Made by a program: the position numbers and the translations under genes
In this document: positions 52,843-61,085 of the stretch, piece by piece
Layout of the letters: the number at the start of each line of letters is the position of its first letter
Position numbering within the stretch: position 1 is the first letter of the stretch
Notes under the pieces: model-generated
The model's database searches: none
What the model saw: only the letters and a program-made list of their open reading frames with translations
What the model was told of the DNA's origin: nothing
From: Hymenobacter sp. H14-R3
GTDB taxonomy: Bacteria; Bacteroidota; Bacteroidia; Cytophagales; Hymenobacteraceae
DNA: 64,000 nt
Assembly: GCF_030063445.1 (NCBI RefSeq)
Contig: NZ_JASITD010000002.1
Coordinates: forward strand, 1 to 64,000
Direction: 5' to 3'

Positions 52843-53433
52843 ATGAAAAAGCCCGCCGCCGGCGACCTGCGCTGGCAACGCGACGGCCGCACCGTGTACC
52901 TGTTTCTGCAACACACCGGGGCCTGGCTAACGCTGGTGTACCCCGCGCTTTTCGTGCTCGTCTTGGTTACGGACAACCCGTGGAGCCGCATTTTAGGCAG
53001 CCTCTTGGTAGGGCCGGGCTTCGGGCTGAATGCCATTGGGCTTATTCGAGTGGTTTTTTGGGGCCTGCTGAGCTTTATGCTACTCATAGAGCTGCTGCTG
53101 GTTATGAGCCGCGAGATGCTGGCTATCGGCCAGGGCACGGTCGTGGTGCGGCGCCAGCTACTGCACTGGGTTTTCTACTACCGGCGCTTCGAGGTGCGCA
53201 ATATTCGCAAGCTGGAAATTCGGGAACCCGGCATTGCTTCCACTAAAGGGGATTCTGCCAAGAGCTTCGACGGCGGGGTTATTTGCTTTCACACGGCTAC
53301 CGAGGCCATTGCCTTCGGCCGCAACCTGGCGCCGGCCGAAGCCCGCCTGGCCCTGGAAGAGCTGGCTCAGCTGGGCGCCCTTCCCGCCGCGCTGGTGGCC
53401 CCGGCCCTGGCCGCCGCGCAGAAACCGGCTTAG
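52843..53433 (+). CDS. Small membrane protein with PH-like domain (first of a pair)
   Basis: 196 residues from ATG 52843. Two hydrophobic segments (about 30-50 and 70-90) precede a beta-rich part with GTVVVRRQLLHW and FEVRNIRKLEIRE. This is the layout of bacterial membrane-anchored PH-like domains. The next gene has the same layout, so the two are probably diverged paralogues. Function is unknown. Confidence 0.65.
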   Translation: MKKPAAGDLRWQRDGRTVYLFLQHTGAWLTLVYPALFVLVLVTDNPWSRILGSLLVGPGFGLNAIGLIRVVFWGLLSFMLLIELLLVMSREMLAIGQGTVVVRRQLLHWVFYYRRFEVRNIRKLEIREPGIASTKGDSAKSFDGGVICFHTATEAIAFGRNLAPAEARLALEELAQLGALPAALVAPALAAAQKPA

Positions 53434-53461
53434 CTACTGCCGGCTACTATCTTGCCGACCA

Positions 53462-54028
53462 ATGACCCGCAAGCCCCAGTTCAGCAGCAACCTCGACACG
53501 CATACCATTCGTATTCAAGCCGAAAAGTCGGGCTGCCTCCTGGGCTTCCTGCTTTTTTGGCTGTCCGGGTGGCTTGTGGGGGGCTTCTTCGCCATTCGGG
53601 CGCTGGTGCTGGGGCTCACCATTGGCCCGCCGAGCATGGGTTCGCCCACCATCTTTTTGCTTAAGTGGCTGGCGATGTGGCTAATTGGCCTGCTGGTTTT
53701 CGGCTATCTGTTCTTCTGGCAGCTAGTAGGCCAGGAGGTGGTTACGCTGGCCGGGGGCGTGTTGCGCATCAGGCAGAAAGTAGGGCCACTGGGCACTACG
53801 CAAAACTATGATGTACACAAGATTCGCTACCTGCGCACCCAGCCCGACGAGTGGCCCACCAGCCTTGCTAAGAATCAGCGCAGCGAATGGGGCAGCGGCT
53901 CGGTTCTGTTCGACTACGGGGCCGAAACCATCCGGTTTGGGAAGATGCTGCGCGAGGCCGAAGCCGCGCGCATCGTGGGCTTTTTGCAGCAGCACCACGT
54001 GAGCGTGCACTGGGCTTTCGAGCCCTAA
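53462..54028 (+). CDS. Small membrane protein with PH-like domain (second of a pair)
   Basis: 188 residues from ATG 53462. Two hydrophobic segments (about 20-45 and 60-85) are followed by VVTLAGGVLRIRQKVG and DVHKIRYLRTQPDEW, aligning by eye with the equivalent region of the preceding protein. The gap between the two genes is 28 bases. It overlaps the DUF1361 gene by 4 bases, convergent. Confidence 0.65.
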   Translation: MTRKPQFSSNLDTHTIRIQAEKSGCLLGFLLFWLSGWLVGGFFAIRALVLGLTIGPPSMGSPTIFLLKWLAMWLIGLLVFGYLFFWQLVGQEVVTLAGGVLRIRQKVGPLGTTQNYDVHKIRYLRTQPDEWPTSLAKNQRSEWGSGSVLFDYGAETIRFGKMLREAEAARIVGFLQQHHVSVHWAFEP

Positions 54029-54699
54029 CCCACCGGCTCCTTCGATTGCCCCAGCAGCCGCACCGTGGCATAGGCAATGAGCAGAAAGGCCCAGAAAACG
54101 ACCGTCACGCCCCAGGCCTGCCAGTAGCGAAAGGGGTGCAGAAACTGCTGCACAATATCATACACCAGCGTAAACGGGTTGCTGAGCACATCCCAGGAAT
54201 TATAGCGCAGGTAGCGGCCCAGGTACACCCCAAAAGCACTGAGGCCCAGCGCGATGGTCACAAAGCCCCAGCCCGCCGCGAAGCCCAGCCGCTGGCGCAC
54301 CAGCGCGTGCATATCGAGCAGCGAGGCGAAGGCCAGCATCAGCCCGTTCCAGGCGCACGACAGGATGAGGGCCAAGTCGTACCAATAGGGTACGCCGGGG
54401 CGGTGCTCCAGGTGAAAAAGGTCGGTGATGAGGTAGGGCGCGTTCGGAAAAAACAGCAGCCACACCACGCCCACCGGCAGCAGCAGCCGCGCGCCGGGTG
54501 GGCGGGCGGCCAGCGTGAGGGCCGCGCTCAGGGCAAACGGGATGGCGGCCAAAAACAGGTTCCAGAGCAAAAATACCAGCCACAGCTTCTGGGTGATGAG
54601 CACCCGCCCGGCAATGAGGGCAAAGCTTAGAACCAGCGACAGGCCCAGGGCTAGCAGCAGCGGCAGGCGGCGACGCAGGGCAGGCAACGAAAGCGGCAT
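54025..54699 (-). CDS. DUF1361 membrane protein
   Basis: 224 residues from ATG 54699. About six hydrophobic segments. The family block LFFPNAPYLITDLFHL is present, with YDLALILSCAWNGLMLAF and GVYLGRYLRYNSWD later. DUF1361 proteins are uncharacterised. Upstream in-frame starts would add a non-membrane extension and are unlikely. Confidence 0.85.
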   Translation of the reverse strand: MPLSLPALRRRLPLLLALGLSLVLSFALIAGRVLITQKLWLVFLLWNLFLAAIPFALSAALTLAARPPGARLLLPVGVVWLLFFPNAPYLITDLFHLEHRPGVPYWYDLALILSCAWNGLMLAFASLLDMHALVRQRLGFAAGWGFVTIALGLSAFGVYLGRYLRYNSWDVLSNPFTLVYDIVQQFLHPFRYWQAWGVTVVFWAFLLIAYATVRLLGQSKEPVG

Positions 54700-54758
54700 A
54701 AGCAAACGGGAAGCTGGTGATGAATCTAAGGTAGGCCGCTGGGCGGGGCCAGTTGCAT

Positions 54759-54788
54759 TTTGGGCCCGCCAAGGGCAATGTACCTTTG
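54759..54788 (+). promoter_or_regulatory. Promoter of the LppC-like gene
   Basis: TTTG (54759-54762) and TACCTTTG (54781-54788) are 18 bases apart, close to the Bacteroidota consensus. The ATG is 30 bases downstream. Confidence 0.65.
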
Positions 54789-54818
54789 TGGCGGCCAACC
54801 CCGGCCCTCCCCCGTTGC

Positions 54819-56546
54819 ATGACCCGATTGTTCTCTGCCGTTGCCGCCTTGCCGTGGCAGCGGCTGCTTATTCTACCCCTGGCCCTGCTGAGCCTGGGCG
54901 CCGCCGCCCAAGGCCAGCTCACGCGCTACCGCACCGGCAAGGCGCAGCTCGACCAGGGCCGCTACGCCGTGGCCATGCAGGAGCTGGAGCCGCTGGCCCA
55001 GCCCATCAACCACTTTTCCCAGGCCCCCGATGCGGCCTACCTCTACGCCGTGGCCGCCACCCGCGCCCGCCAGTGGGCCGAGGCCGAGCAGATGCTCAAC
55101 CTCATCCGCAACCAGTACCCCAGCTATCCCAGCCTCAACGAGGCGCTGTACCTGCAAGGCCAGGTATCGTTTGAGCAGGGCGACTACGACACCGCCCTGC
55201 GCACGCTGGGCCAGCTGCCCGCCGAGCAGTACGCCGCCCCGCGCGAGGCCATGCAAACCAGCTACTTAGCTAAGCTGCAAGACCGCGCTACCTGGCAGCG
55301 CCTCCAAAAGCGCTACCCGCAAAGCAAGCTCATCGGCCGCCTCTACGCCGATTTTCTGCTGGGTAGCGGCCCGCTTTCCGACGCCGACCGCCAGCAGCTC
55401 GATGCACTGGTGACGCAGTTTAAGCTCGACCGCAACCGCTACGCCGCCGCTACTGCCGCCGCGGCCCCCGCCGCTCCCAAAGCGCTACCCCGCAAGGGCA
55501 CCTATAATATCGGGGTGCTCTTACCCTTTGAATTACAGGACAATACCTGGCAGACGCAGCGCAAAAACCAGTTCGTGACCGACTTCTACGCCGGCCTGCG
55601 CCTGGCCCAGGATTCGTTGCAGCGCGCGGGCCACCCGGTGCAGCTGTTTGCCTACGACACGGGCGCCGACACGCTGACGCTCAAGTCGGTACTGGCCCTG
55701 CCCGAGCTGGCCGGCATGGACATGCTGGTGGGCCCGGTGTATAAGTCGGGGGCCAAACTGCTGGCCCGCTACGCCCGCGACCACCAGATTATCTGCGTTA
55801 ACCCACTTTCGCAAGACCCTGACTTAGTGACTGATAACCCCTATCACTACCTCTACTCACCCAGCGCCGCTACCCAGGGGCGCGTGGCCGCGCAGTTTGC
55901 GGCTACCTCGTTTGGCACGGGCCGGCCGGCCGTGCTGCTGCACGAGGATAGCAAGGACGAAAACGACTTTGCCGCCGCCTACCAGGCCGCCTACGAAGCG
56001 GCCGGCGGCAAGCTGGCCGCCACCCACGCCTTCCGCCCCGACGACCCCGCCAGCCTGGCCGCCGCCTTCGTGGCAACGGAGCTGGCCGGCGCCAGCCACG
56101 TGTTGGTAGCCTCTGATAATCGCAAGGCCGGCCCCGCTGCTTTTGCGGCGCTGGCGGCCGTGCCCGCAGCCACCCGGCCAGCGCTGCTGGCCCCCGGCAC
56201 CTGGCTCGACAACCCCAGCCTCGGCCTGGGCCAGCTGGGCGGGGCGTATTACTACCAGCCCCGCTACTTCGACCGGCAGGCCCCGGGCTACCGCCGCTTC
56301 CGCCAGCTCTACCTGACCCGGCAGAAGCTGCCACCCTCGGTTTTTGCCAACCAAGGCTTCGAATTATTGTTGTTTTTCAGCAACGCACTGCTGCAGTACG
56401 GCCCCGCCTTCCAGGGCGCACTGGCCACGGCACCGGCCCAGCCGGGCGCCATCTTCGAGGGCCTTACCTACCCCGACGGGGCCCACGACAGCCAAACCGT
56501 GCCCCTGCTAAAGCTCAGCAACCTGGAGCCGCAGCTACTGCGCTGA
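54819..56546 (+). CDS. LppC-like / ABC-type amino acid substrate-binding family protein with TPR-like N terminus
   Basis: 575 residues from ATG 54819. A signal peptide (about 1-32) precedes TPR-like helices (about 40-200: YRTGKAQLDQGRYAVAMQEL, LYLQGQVSFEQGDYDTALRTL). An Ala linker leads to a periplasmic-binding fold (about 235-570: GTYNIGVLLPFELQD, AYDTGADTLTLKSV, LVGPVYKSGA). This order, TPR then substrate-binding fold, is that of LpoA/LppC proteins that activate peptidoglycan synthases, and of many uncharacterised Bacteroidota homologues. The role here is inferred. Confidence 0.8.
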   Translation: MTRLFSAVAALPWQRLLILPLALLSLGAAAQGQLTRYRTGKAQLDQGRYAVAMQELEPLAQPINHFSQAPDAAYLYAVAATRARQWAEAEQMLNLIRNQYPSYPSLNEALYLQGQVSFEQGDYDTALRTLGQLPAEQYAAPREAMQTSYLAKLQDRATWQRLQKRYPQSKLIGRLYADFLLGSGPLSDADRQQLDALVTQFKLDRNRYAAATAAAAPAAPKALPRKGTYNIGVLLPFELQDNTWQTQRKNQFVTDFYAGLRLAQDSLQRAGHPVQLFAYDTGADTLTLKSVLALPELAGMDMLVGPVYKSGAKLLARYARDHQIICVNPLSQDPDLVTDNPYHYLYSPSAATQGRVAAQFAATSFGTGRPAVLLHEDSKDENDFAAAYQAAYEAAGGKLAATHAFRPDDPASLAAAFVATELAGASHVLVASDNRKAGPAAFAALAAVPAATRPALLAPGTWLDNPSLGLGQLGGAYYYQPRYFDRQAPGYRRFRQLYLTRQKLPPSVFANQGFELLLFFSNALLQYGPAFQGALATAPAQPGAIFEGLTYPDGAHDSQTVPLLKLSNLEPQLLR

Positions 56547-56554
56547 TTATTTGT

Positions 56555-56646
56555 CTGTTAGCTAATATCCATTAGCTGTCAGCTCCTCAGCATGTCTTCC
56601 TTAAAAAAAGCTACTGGCTAACCGCTAGTAGCTACCAGCTAAGTCC
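56555..56646. repeat. AGCTAACAG/TAGCTACCAG-word repeat before hemL
   Basis: Words CTGTTAGCTAATA and TTAGCTGTCAGCT (56555-56583) are loosely mirrored by GCTACTGGCTAACCGCTAGTA and AGCTACCAGCT (56608-56640, cited in pieces). The vocabulary is that of 18110-18225. Confidence 0.5.
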
Positions 56647-56647
56647 C

Positions 56648-57943
56648 ATGACTACTTCCGAAACTCTATTTGCCCGCGCCCAGGAGCTGATTCCGGGTGG
56701 GGTTAACTCGCCGGTGCGGGCCTTCCGGGCCGTGGGCGGCGCGCCCATCTTCATGCAGTCGGCCCAGGGTGCCTGGCTGACTGATGTAGATGGCAATCAA
56801 TACGTTGACTTTATTAATTCGTGGGGCCCGATGATACTCGGCCACGCGCCCGAGGTGGTGCTCGACGCCGTGCGCGCGGCCCTGCCCGCCTCGCTGTCAT
56901 TTGGGGCGCCCACTCGCCGCGAGGTCGAGCTGGCCGAGCTGCTGATTGACATGGTGCCGAGCCTGGAGAAGGTGCGGCTCGTGAATTCGGGCACCGAGGC
57001 CACCATGTCGGCCATTCGGGTGGCGCGCGGCTACACGGGGCGCGCCAAAATCCTCAAGTTTGAGGGCTGCTACCACGGGCACGGCGACTCCTTTCTTATC
57101 GCGGCCGGCTCGGGGGCCCTCACCTTGGGCGCGCCCGACTCGCTGGGCGTAACGCAGGGCGTGGCCCAGGATACCCTCACGGTGCCCTACAACGACCTGG
57201 CCGCCGTGGAGGCGGCCATCGCCGCCAACCCCGGGCAGCTGGCCGCCATCATCACCGAGCCGGTGGTGGGCAACATGGGCCTTGTGGAGCCGGCCGCCGG
57301 CTTCCTGGCCGGGCTGCGGGCGCTGTGCACCCAGCACGGTATCGTGCTGATATTCGACGAGGTAATGACGGGCTTTCGCCTGGCGCAGGGCGGCGCGCAG
57401 GAGCGCTTCGGCGTAGTGCCCGACATGACTACGCTGGGCAAAATCATCGGCGGCGGCCTACCCGTGGGGGCCTACGGCGGCCGCGCCGATATCATGAACC
57501 AGGTAGCGCCCGCCGGCAAGGTGTACCAGGCTGGCACGCTCTCGGGCAACCCGCTGGCCACCGCCGCCGGCATGGCCCAGCTGCGCTACCTGCACGAGCA
57601 TCCCGAGGTGTACGAGCAGCTCGAAGCCACCAGCACCCGCCTGGCCGATGGTACCCGCCAGATTGCCAAGGAGTTGGGCCTCAACTACACCGTTAACCAG
57701 GTGGGCTCCATGTTCAGCCTGTTTTTTACCGCTGAGCCAGTCAATAACCTGGAAGATGCCAAAAAATCGGACCTGCCGGCTTTCGGCCGCTACTTCCACG
57801 CCATGCTGCAACGCGGCATTTACCTGGCGCCGTCGCAGTACGAGGCACTGTTCGTATCCACGGCCATCACCGGCGAGCTGGTAGAAAAATACCTCACCGC
57901 CTGCCGCGAGTCACTGCTAGAGGCGCACGCCCTGGCCGCGTAG
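56648..57943 (+). CDS. hemL: Glutamate-1-semialdehyde 2,1-aminomutase
   Basis: 431 residues. The start [19 protein letters not shown] is diagnostic. [20 protein letters not shown] and [10 protein letters not shown] are present, [12 protein letters not shown] holds the cofactor Asp and [17 protein letters not shown] the PLP/PMP Lys. It isomerises glutamate-1-semialdehyde to 5-aminolevulinate in the C5 haem pathway. Confidence 0.98.
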   Translation: MTTSETLFARAQELIPGGVNSPVRAFRAVGGAPIFMQSAQGAWLTDVDGNQYVDFINSWGPMILGHAPEVVLDAVRAALPASLSFGAPTRREVELAELLIDMVPSLEKVRLVNSGTEATMSAIRVARGYTGRAKILKFEGCYHGHGDSFLIAAGSGALTLGAPDSLGVTQGVAQDTLTVPYNDLAAVEAAIAANPGQLAAIITEPVVGNMGLVEPAAGFLAGLRALCTQHGIVLIFDEVMTGFRLAQGGAQERFGVVPDMTTLGKIIGGGLPVGAYGGRADIMNQVAPAGKVYQAGTLSGNPLATAAGMAQLRYLHEHPEVYEQLEATSTRLADGTRQIAKELGLNYTVNQVGSMFSLFFTAEPVNNLEDAKKSDLPAFGRYFHAMLQRGIYLAPSQYEALFVSTAITGELVEKYLTACRESLLEAHALAA

Positions 57944-57949
57944 TTTTGC

Positions 57950-58064
57950 GCGCAAAGTTTCGCAAGGTTAAAAGAGGTTTCGCTAAGTTTTAATGAAAAC
58001 TATCTAGTTGATAATCTTACATTTTACTTCGCGAAACCTCTTTTAACCTTGCGAAACTTCGCGC
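57950..58064. repeat. 38-bp inverted repeat, family G (CGCAAAGTTTCGCAAGGTTAAA)
   Basis: Arms 57950-57987 and 58027-58064 are reverse complements with two mismatches and a 39-base spacer. The left arm starts 7 bases after the hemL stop, and the right arm ends 12 bases before the next ATG. Confidence 0.9.
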
Positions 58065-58075
58065 TAAATTTTGCT

Positions 58076-59002
58076 ATGCGTCATCTGCTCAAGCTGCTTC
58101 TCTTTCTGCCCTTGTTGGCCTCGGCTCAACCAAAGGAAGGCGGTAGCCAAACGCCCGCCGAAACCAACAAGCAGCTCTTCGACCACACTATCGACGAGCT
58201 GAATTTTCGCACCTTTGAAACGGTGTATGACAAGCACTTTACGCGGCAAAAATTCCCGGCCAGCCTACGCACTGCCACGGCGCGCCGGCAGTTCAGCACG
58301 TTTGAAAACAATGCCGAGCTGCAAAAGCTATTTCTCAATTACAACGGCGTAGCTGAGCGCTACAAAACGCGCTTCGGCAACGGGGCGCTCACGCAGGCTG
58401 AGTTTGAAAAGCAGCTCGACGGTGTGTTGCGCGACCGCAACTTTGAGTTTTTCATCCGGGGCCTGCCGCGCGATGAAAAATCAGCCCTCATTCGCACCGA
58501 GCAGCGCGTTATTAAGCAGGCTACGGCCCGCTTTAACGCCAGCGGCACCACCGCCGCTGGCCCCGCGCCCGAGCCCGAAGAGCCGCTGGCAGCCGCCGCG
58601 CCGCTCACCACCAACGGCCCGGTACCCAGCGACGAGGCTGCCCCCGCCACGGCGGCCACCGAGCCCGACATCCGCCCCACCGCCGTTGCCGAAACCAGCA
58701 GCGCCGGTCCCGGCTGGACCGGCTACTTTACCCTGCTGTTCAGCCTGGGCTCGTTCGGCCTGCTACTCTATATGGCAGCCGATTTGATGCCCGAGCTGCG
58801 TCGCCTCCGCCGCCGCGTGCGCACCCTCGAAGCTGAGCAACCCTATTACCCCATCGCTCCTACCGAGAACGAGGACGAAACCCAGGGTGCGCCCGGCGAC
58901 CAGCTGCCACCCGCCGAGCGCGGCCCCGGTTTCTTCAGCCGCTTCCGCCCCCAGTCTACTGGCGAGCTACCGTCGGACCAGTACGATGATGATGTACACT
59001 AA
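58076..59002 (+). CDS. Hypothetical exported protein with C-terminal membrane segment
   Basis: 308 residues from ATG 58076. A signal peptide ends ASAQPKEG (about 16-23). A charged, helical middle (about 30-150) is followed by a Pro/Ala/Thr linker (about 160-215), a hydrophobic segment (about 219-240) and a basic stretch RRLRRRVRTLE with an acidic tail. The layout suggests a membrane-anchored protein with an external helical domain. No family is recognised. Confidence 0.65.
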   Translation: MRHLLKLLLFLPLLASAQPKEGGSQTPAETNKQLFDHTIDELNFRTFETVYDKHFTRQKFPASLRTATARRQFSTFENNAELQKLFLNYNGVAERYKTRFGNGALTQAEFEKQLDGVLRDRNFEFFIRGLPRDEKSALIRTEQRVIKQATARFNASGTTAAGPAPEPEEPLAAAAPLTTNGPVPSDEAAPATAATEPDIRPTAVAETSSAGPGWTGYFTLLFSLGSFGLLLYMAADLMPELRRLRRRVRTLEAEQPYYPIAPTENEDETQGAPGDQLPPAERGPGFFSRFRPQSTGELPSDQYDDDVH

Positions 59003-59091
59003 CTATTTATATTTCAGCATTTTAGCTAAAATATTGCCATTTGGCAATTACCCGGCCCGCCTTGTGCAAGCCGCTTAACTACGATTACCCC

Positions 59092-59631
59092 GTGATTCTG
59101 ACCGACCAGCAAATCCGCGCCGAAATGGAGCGCGGTACCATCGTAGTGCAGCCCTATGACCCCAGCTGCCTGGGTACCAACTCCTACGACGTGCACCTGG
59201 GCCGCTACCTGGCTACCTACGACAGCGCGGTGCTCGACGCCCGCCAGCACAACAAAATTACTACCTTCGAAATGTCGGCCGAAGACGGCTTTGTTCTAGA
59301 GCCCGGCATCCTCTATCTTGGTGTAACAGAAGAATATACCGAAACTCACGCTCACGTGCCCTTCCTCGAAGGCAAGAGCAGCGTTGGCCGCCTGGGCATC
59401 GATATTCACGCCACTGCTGGCAAGGGCGACGTTGGTTTTTGCAACCACTGGACCCTGGAAATCAGCGTATCGATGCCCGTGCGGGTATACCCCGGTATGC
59501 CCATCGGCCAGCTCATCTACTTTGGTATTCAAGGCGATGTACAAACGCTGTATAACCACAAGCAGTCGGCCAAGTACAACGAGCGCAGCGACCGCCCGGT
59601 AGAAAGCATGATGTGGAAAAACCGGTTCTAG
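59092..59631 (+). CDS. dcd: dCTP deaminase
   Basis: 179 residues from GTG 59092 (ILTDQQIRAEMERGTIV), the length usual in Bacteroidota; the frame is open further upstream but the extension is not conserved in character. The catalytic Glu lies in NHWTLEIS, and FLEGKSSVGRLGIDIHATAG is the substrate block. It deaminates dCTP to dUTP for thymidylate synthesis. Confidence 0.95.
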   Translation: MILTDQQIRAEMERGTIVVQPYDPSCLGTNSYDVHLGRYLATYDSAVLDARQHNKITTFEMSAEDGFVLEPGILYLGVTEEYTETHAHVPFLEGKSSVGRLGIDIHATAGKGDVGFCNHWTLEISVSMPVRVYPGMPIGQLIYFGIQGDVQTLYNHKQSAKYNERSDRPVESMMWKNRF

Positions 59632-59810
59632 GCCCCACAAGCCAGGTTTTTGTTAGGTAGCCAGATAACTTACTACTTGGCAAAAGCCTGGCTCGCGTGC
59701 GTGGCAACCAACCTCACCGGCAAATTTTGCGTTAAAACGGGCAGCCCCGCGCTGCCCGGTCCTGGCGCGATAGTTGGCTACTCGTCCTGCCATCCACGCA
59801 TTGTCCGCCC

Positions 59811-60371
59811 ATGAAATCTGCTTTTGCCCTTCTGCTGCTGGCCACTACGCTCACCGCCCACGCCCAGCAAACGCCCGCCGTGCCCGCCCCCGCCCCCATG
59901 CCGCGGGATAAAACCCAGCAGAGCCCCCGCCTCAACCCCGCCACCAGCGACCGCGCCGAGCACTTAAGCGACCAGATGACGCACGACCTGCGCCTCAACG
60001 GCTACCAGGCCGCCCGCCTCCGCGCCATCAATACCGATAAAATTACCAAGCTTGAAGCGGTTGAGCGCCAGTACGCGAAAGACCCTGACCAGCTCGATAA
60101 GCAGTCGAAAGCTATTGCCCACGAGCGCGACCAGGAGCTCCAAGCCGTGCTCAGCACCGACCAATACACCGATTATTTTGATGCCCGTAAGCGCTACGCC
60201 CAGGCCGACCGCAACTACTCGCGCAATGCCTCGGCTTCGATACTAGTCAACTCGGTGCAAAACCCCGCCCCCGCCCGGTCTAACAACGCCACCATTGCAC
60301 CCACGCCCACTAAAAGCAAGCAGCCCGCCCGCCGCGGCGACGAGCCTTTTGGCCGCACGCTACGCCAGTGA
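59811..60371 (+). CDS. Hypothetical secreted protein
   Basis: 186 residues. A signal peptide (about 1-20, ending AHAQQ) is followed by a Pro/Ala stretch and a helical domain (about 50-135) of the Spy/LTXXQ-like type: MTHDLRLNGYQAARLRAINTD (cited in part) and YAKDPDQLDKQSKAIAHERDQELQ. This resembles small periplasmic helical proteins of Bacteroidota. The C terminus is disordered and basic. An intrinsic terminator follows. Confidence 0.65.
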   Translation: MKSAFALLLLATTLTAHAQQTPAVPAPAPMPRDKTQQSPRLNPATSDRAEHLSDQMTHDLRLNGYQAARLRAINTDKITKLEAVERQYAKDPDQLDKQSKAIAHERDQELQAVLSTDQYTDYFDARKRYAQADRNYSRNASASILVNSVQNPAPARSNNATIAPTPTKSKQPARRGDEPFGRTLRQ

Positions 60372-60418
60372 GTAGCCGTTGCCAGTAGCCCCAGTGGCCC
60401 AGCTACAGATTAGCTAAA

Positions 60419-60453
60419 AAAGGCCTTCCGCACTACGCGGAAGGCCTTTCTCA
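60419..60453. terminator. Intrinsic terminator, usable in both directions
   Basis: A perfect 13-bp stem AAAGGCCTTCCGC / GCGGAAGGCCTTT with a 5-base loop, with an A run before and a short T run after, between the secreted protein gene and convergent gldC. Confidence 0.88.
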
Positions 60454-60511
60454 TCACCAATAGTAGGCAATTTTAAACCACTGCTGTGCAGCGATGCTCG
60501 CGGGGCGGTGC

Positions 60512-60856
60512 TTAGGCTTGCAAGTCCGTCTGGCCCTGCTCTTCGAGGTAGTCGCTCAGCTCTTTGCAGAGGTTGCGCATCATCTCGGCCATTTTCTTGT
60601 CGCCAGTAGCCGTTTGAATGGTTTCGGCCATTGAGCCGATATTATCTACCACAAAAAACTTCATGGCGTCGGTAGGCATGTCCTTGGTCCAGAGGTCGAT
60701 TTTCATCGTCGCATCGGCATTCCGGTCCCAGATGGCTACGTTGATGGCCTTGGCAAAGTGCATATCGGGCCCCGCATCAGTGGCCTGCCAGCTAATGGCT
60801 TCGGGCACTTTCTTATCATCGAGGGCAATACTAAAGCGAATTTCTGACTTACTCAT
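60512..60856 (-). CDS. gldC: Gliding motility protein GldC
   Basis: 114 residues. The sequence MSKSEIRFSIALDDKKVPEAI and DLWTKDMPTDAMKFFV match the GldC family as I know it. GldC is a small cytosolic protein of the Bacteroidota gliding gene set. It lies downstream of dnaN on the same strand, with a long inverted repeat between them. Confidence 0.92.
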   Translation of the reverse strand: MSKSEIRFSIALDDKKVPEAISWQATDAGPDMHFAKAINVAIWDRNADATMKIDLWTKDMPTDAMKFFVVDNIGSMAETIQTATGDKKMAEMMRNLCKELSDYLEEQGQTDLQA

Positions 60857-60884
60857 TACAGATAAACGAATTTAACGGCTTCCT

Positions 60885-61085
60885 AACCGCAGATTCAAAC
60901 GGATTTAACGGATTTCGCAGATACGCTTGCTACGCAAACTGACTACCTTGGCGAAATCAAATTGGACACTGTGTACTACCTTCTTTTCTCTTTTTCTCAA
61001 CCAAACCAACCAGTTAACGACCACTAGTCAGCTTGCGAGGCAAGCGTATCTGTGAAATCCGTTAAGTCCGTTTGAATCTGCGGTT
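60885..61085. repeat. 46-bp inverted repeat, family H (CCGCAGATTCAAACGGATTTAACGG)
   Basis: Arms 60885-60930 and 61040-61085 are reverse complements at 44 of 46 positions, separated by 109 bases. The right arm abuts the dnaN stop codon. A single related arm occurs at 23227-23275. Confidence 0.9.

Noticed and set aside
59639..59697. AGCCAGG...CCTGGCT inverted words after dcd
   Set aside because: Arms are short with a long spacer; could be chance.
59739..59757. GGGCAGC-cccgc-GCTGCCC hairpin before the secreted protein gene
   Set aside because: The plus strand lacks a T run and no minus-strand gene ends there; not enough to call a terminator.
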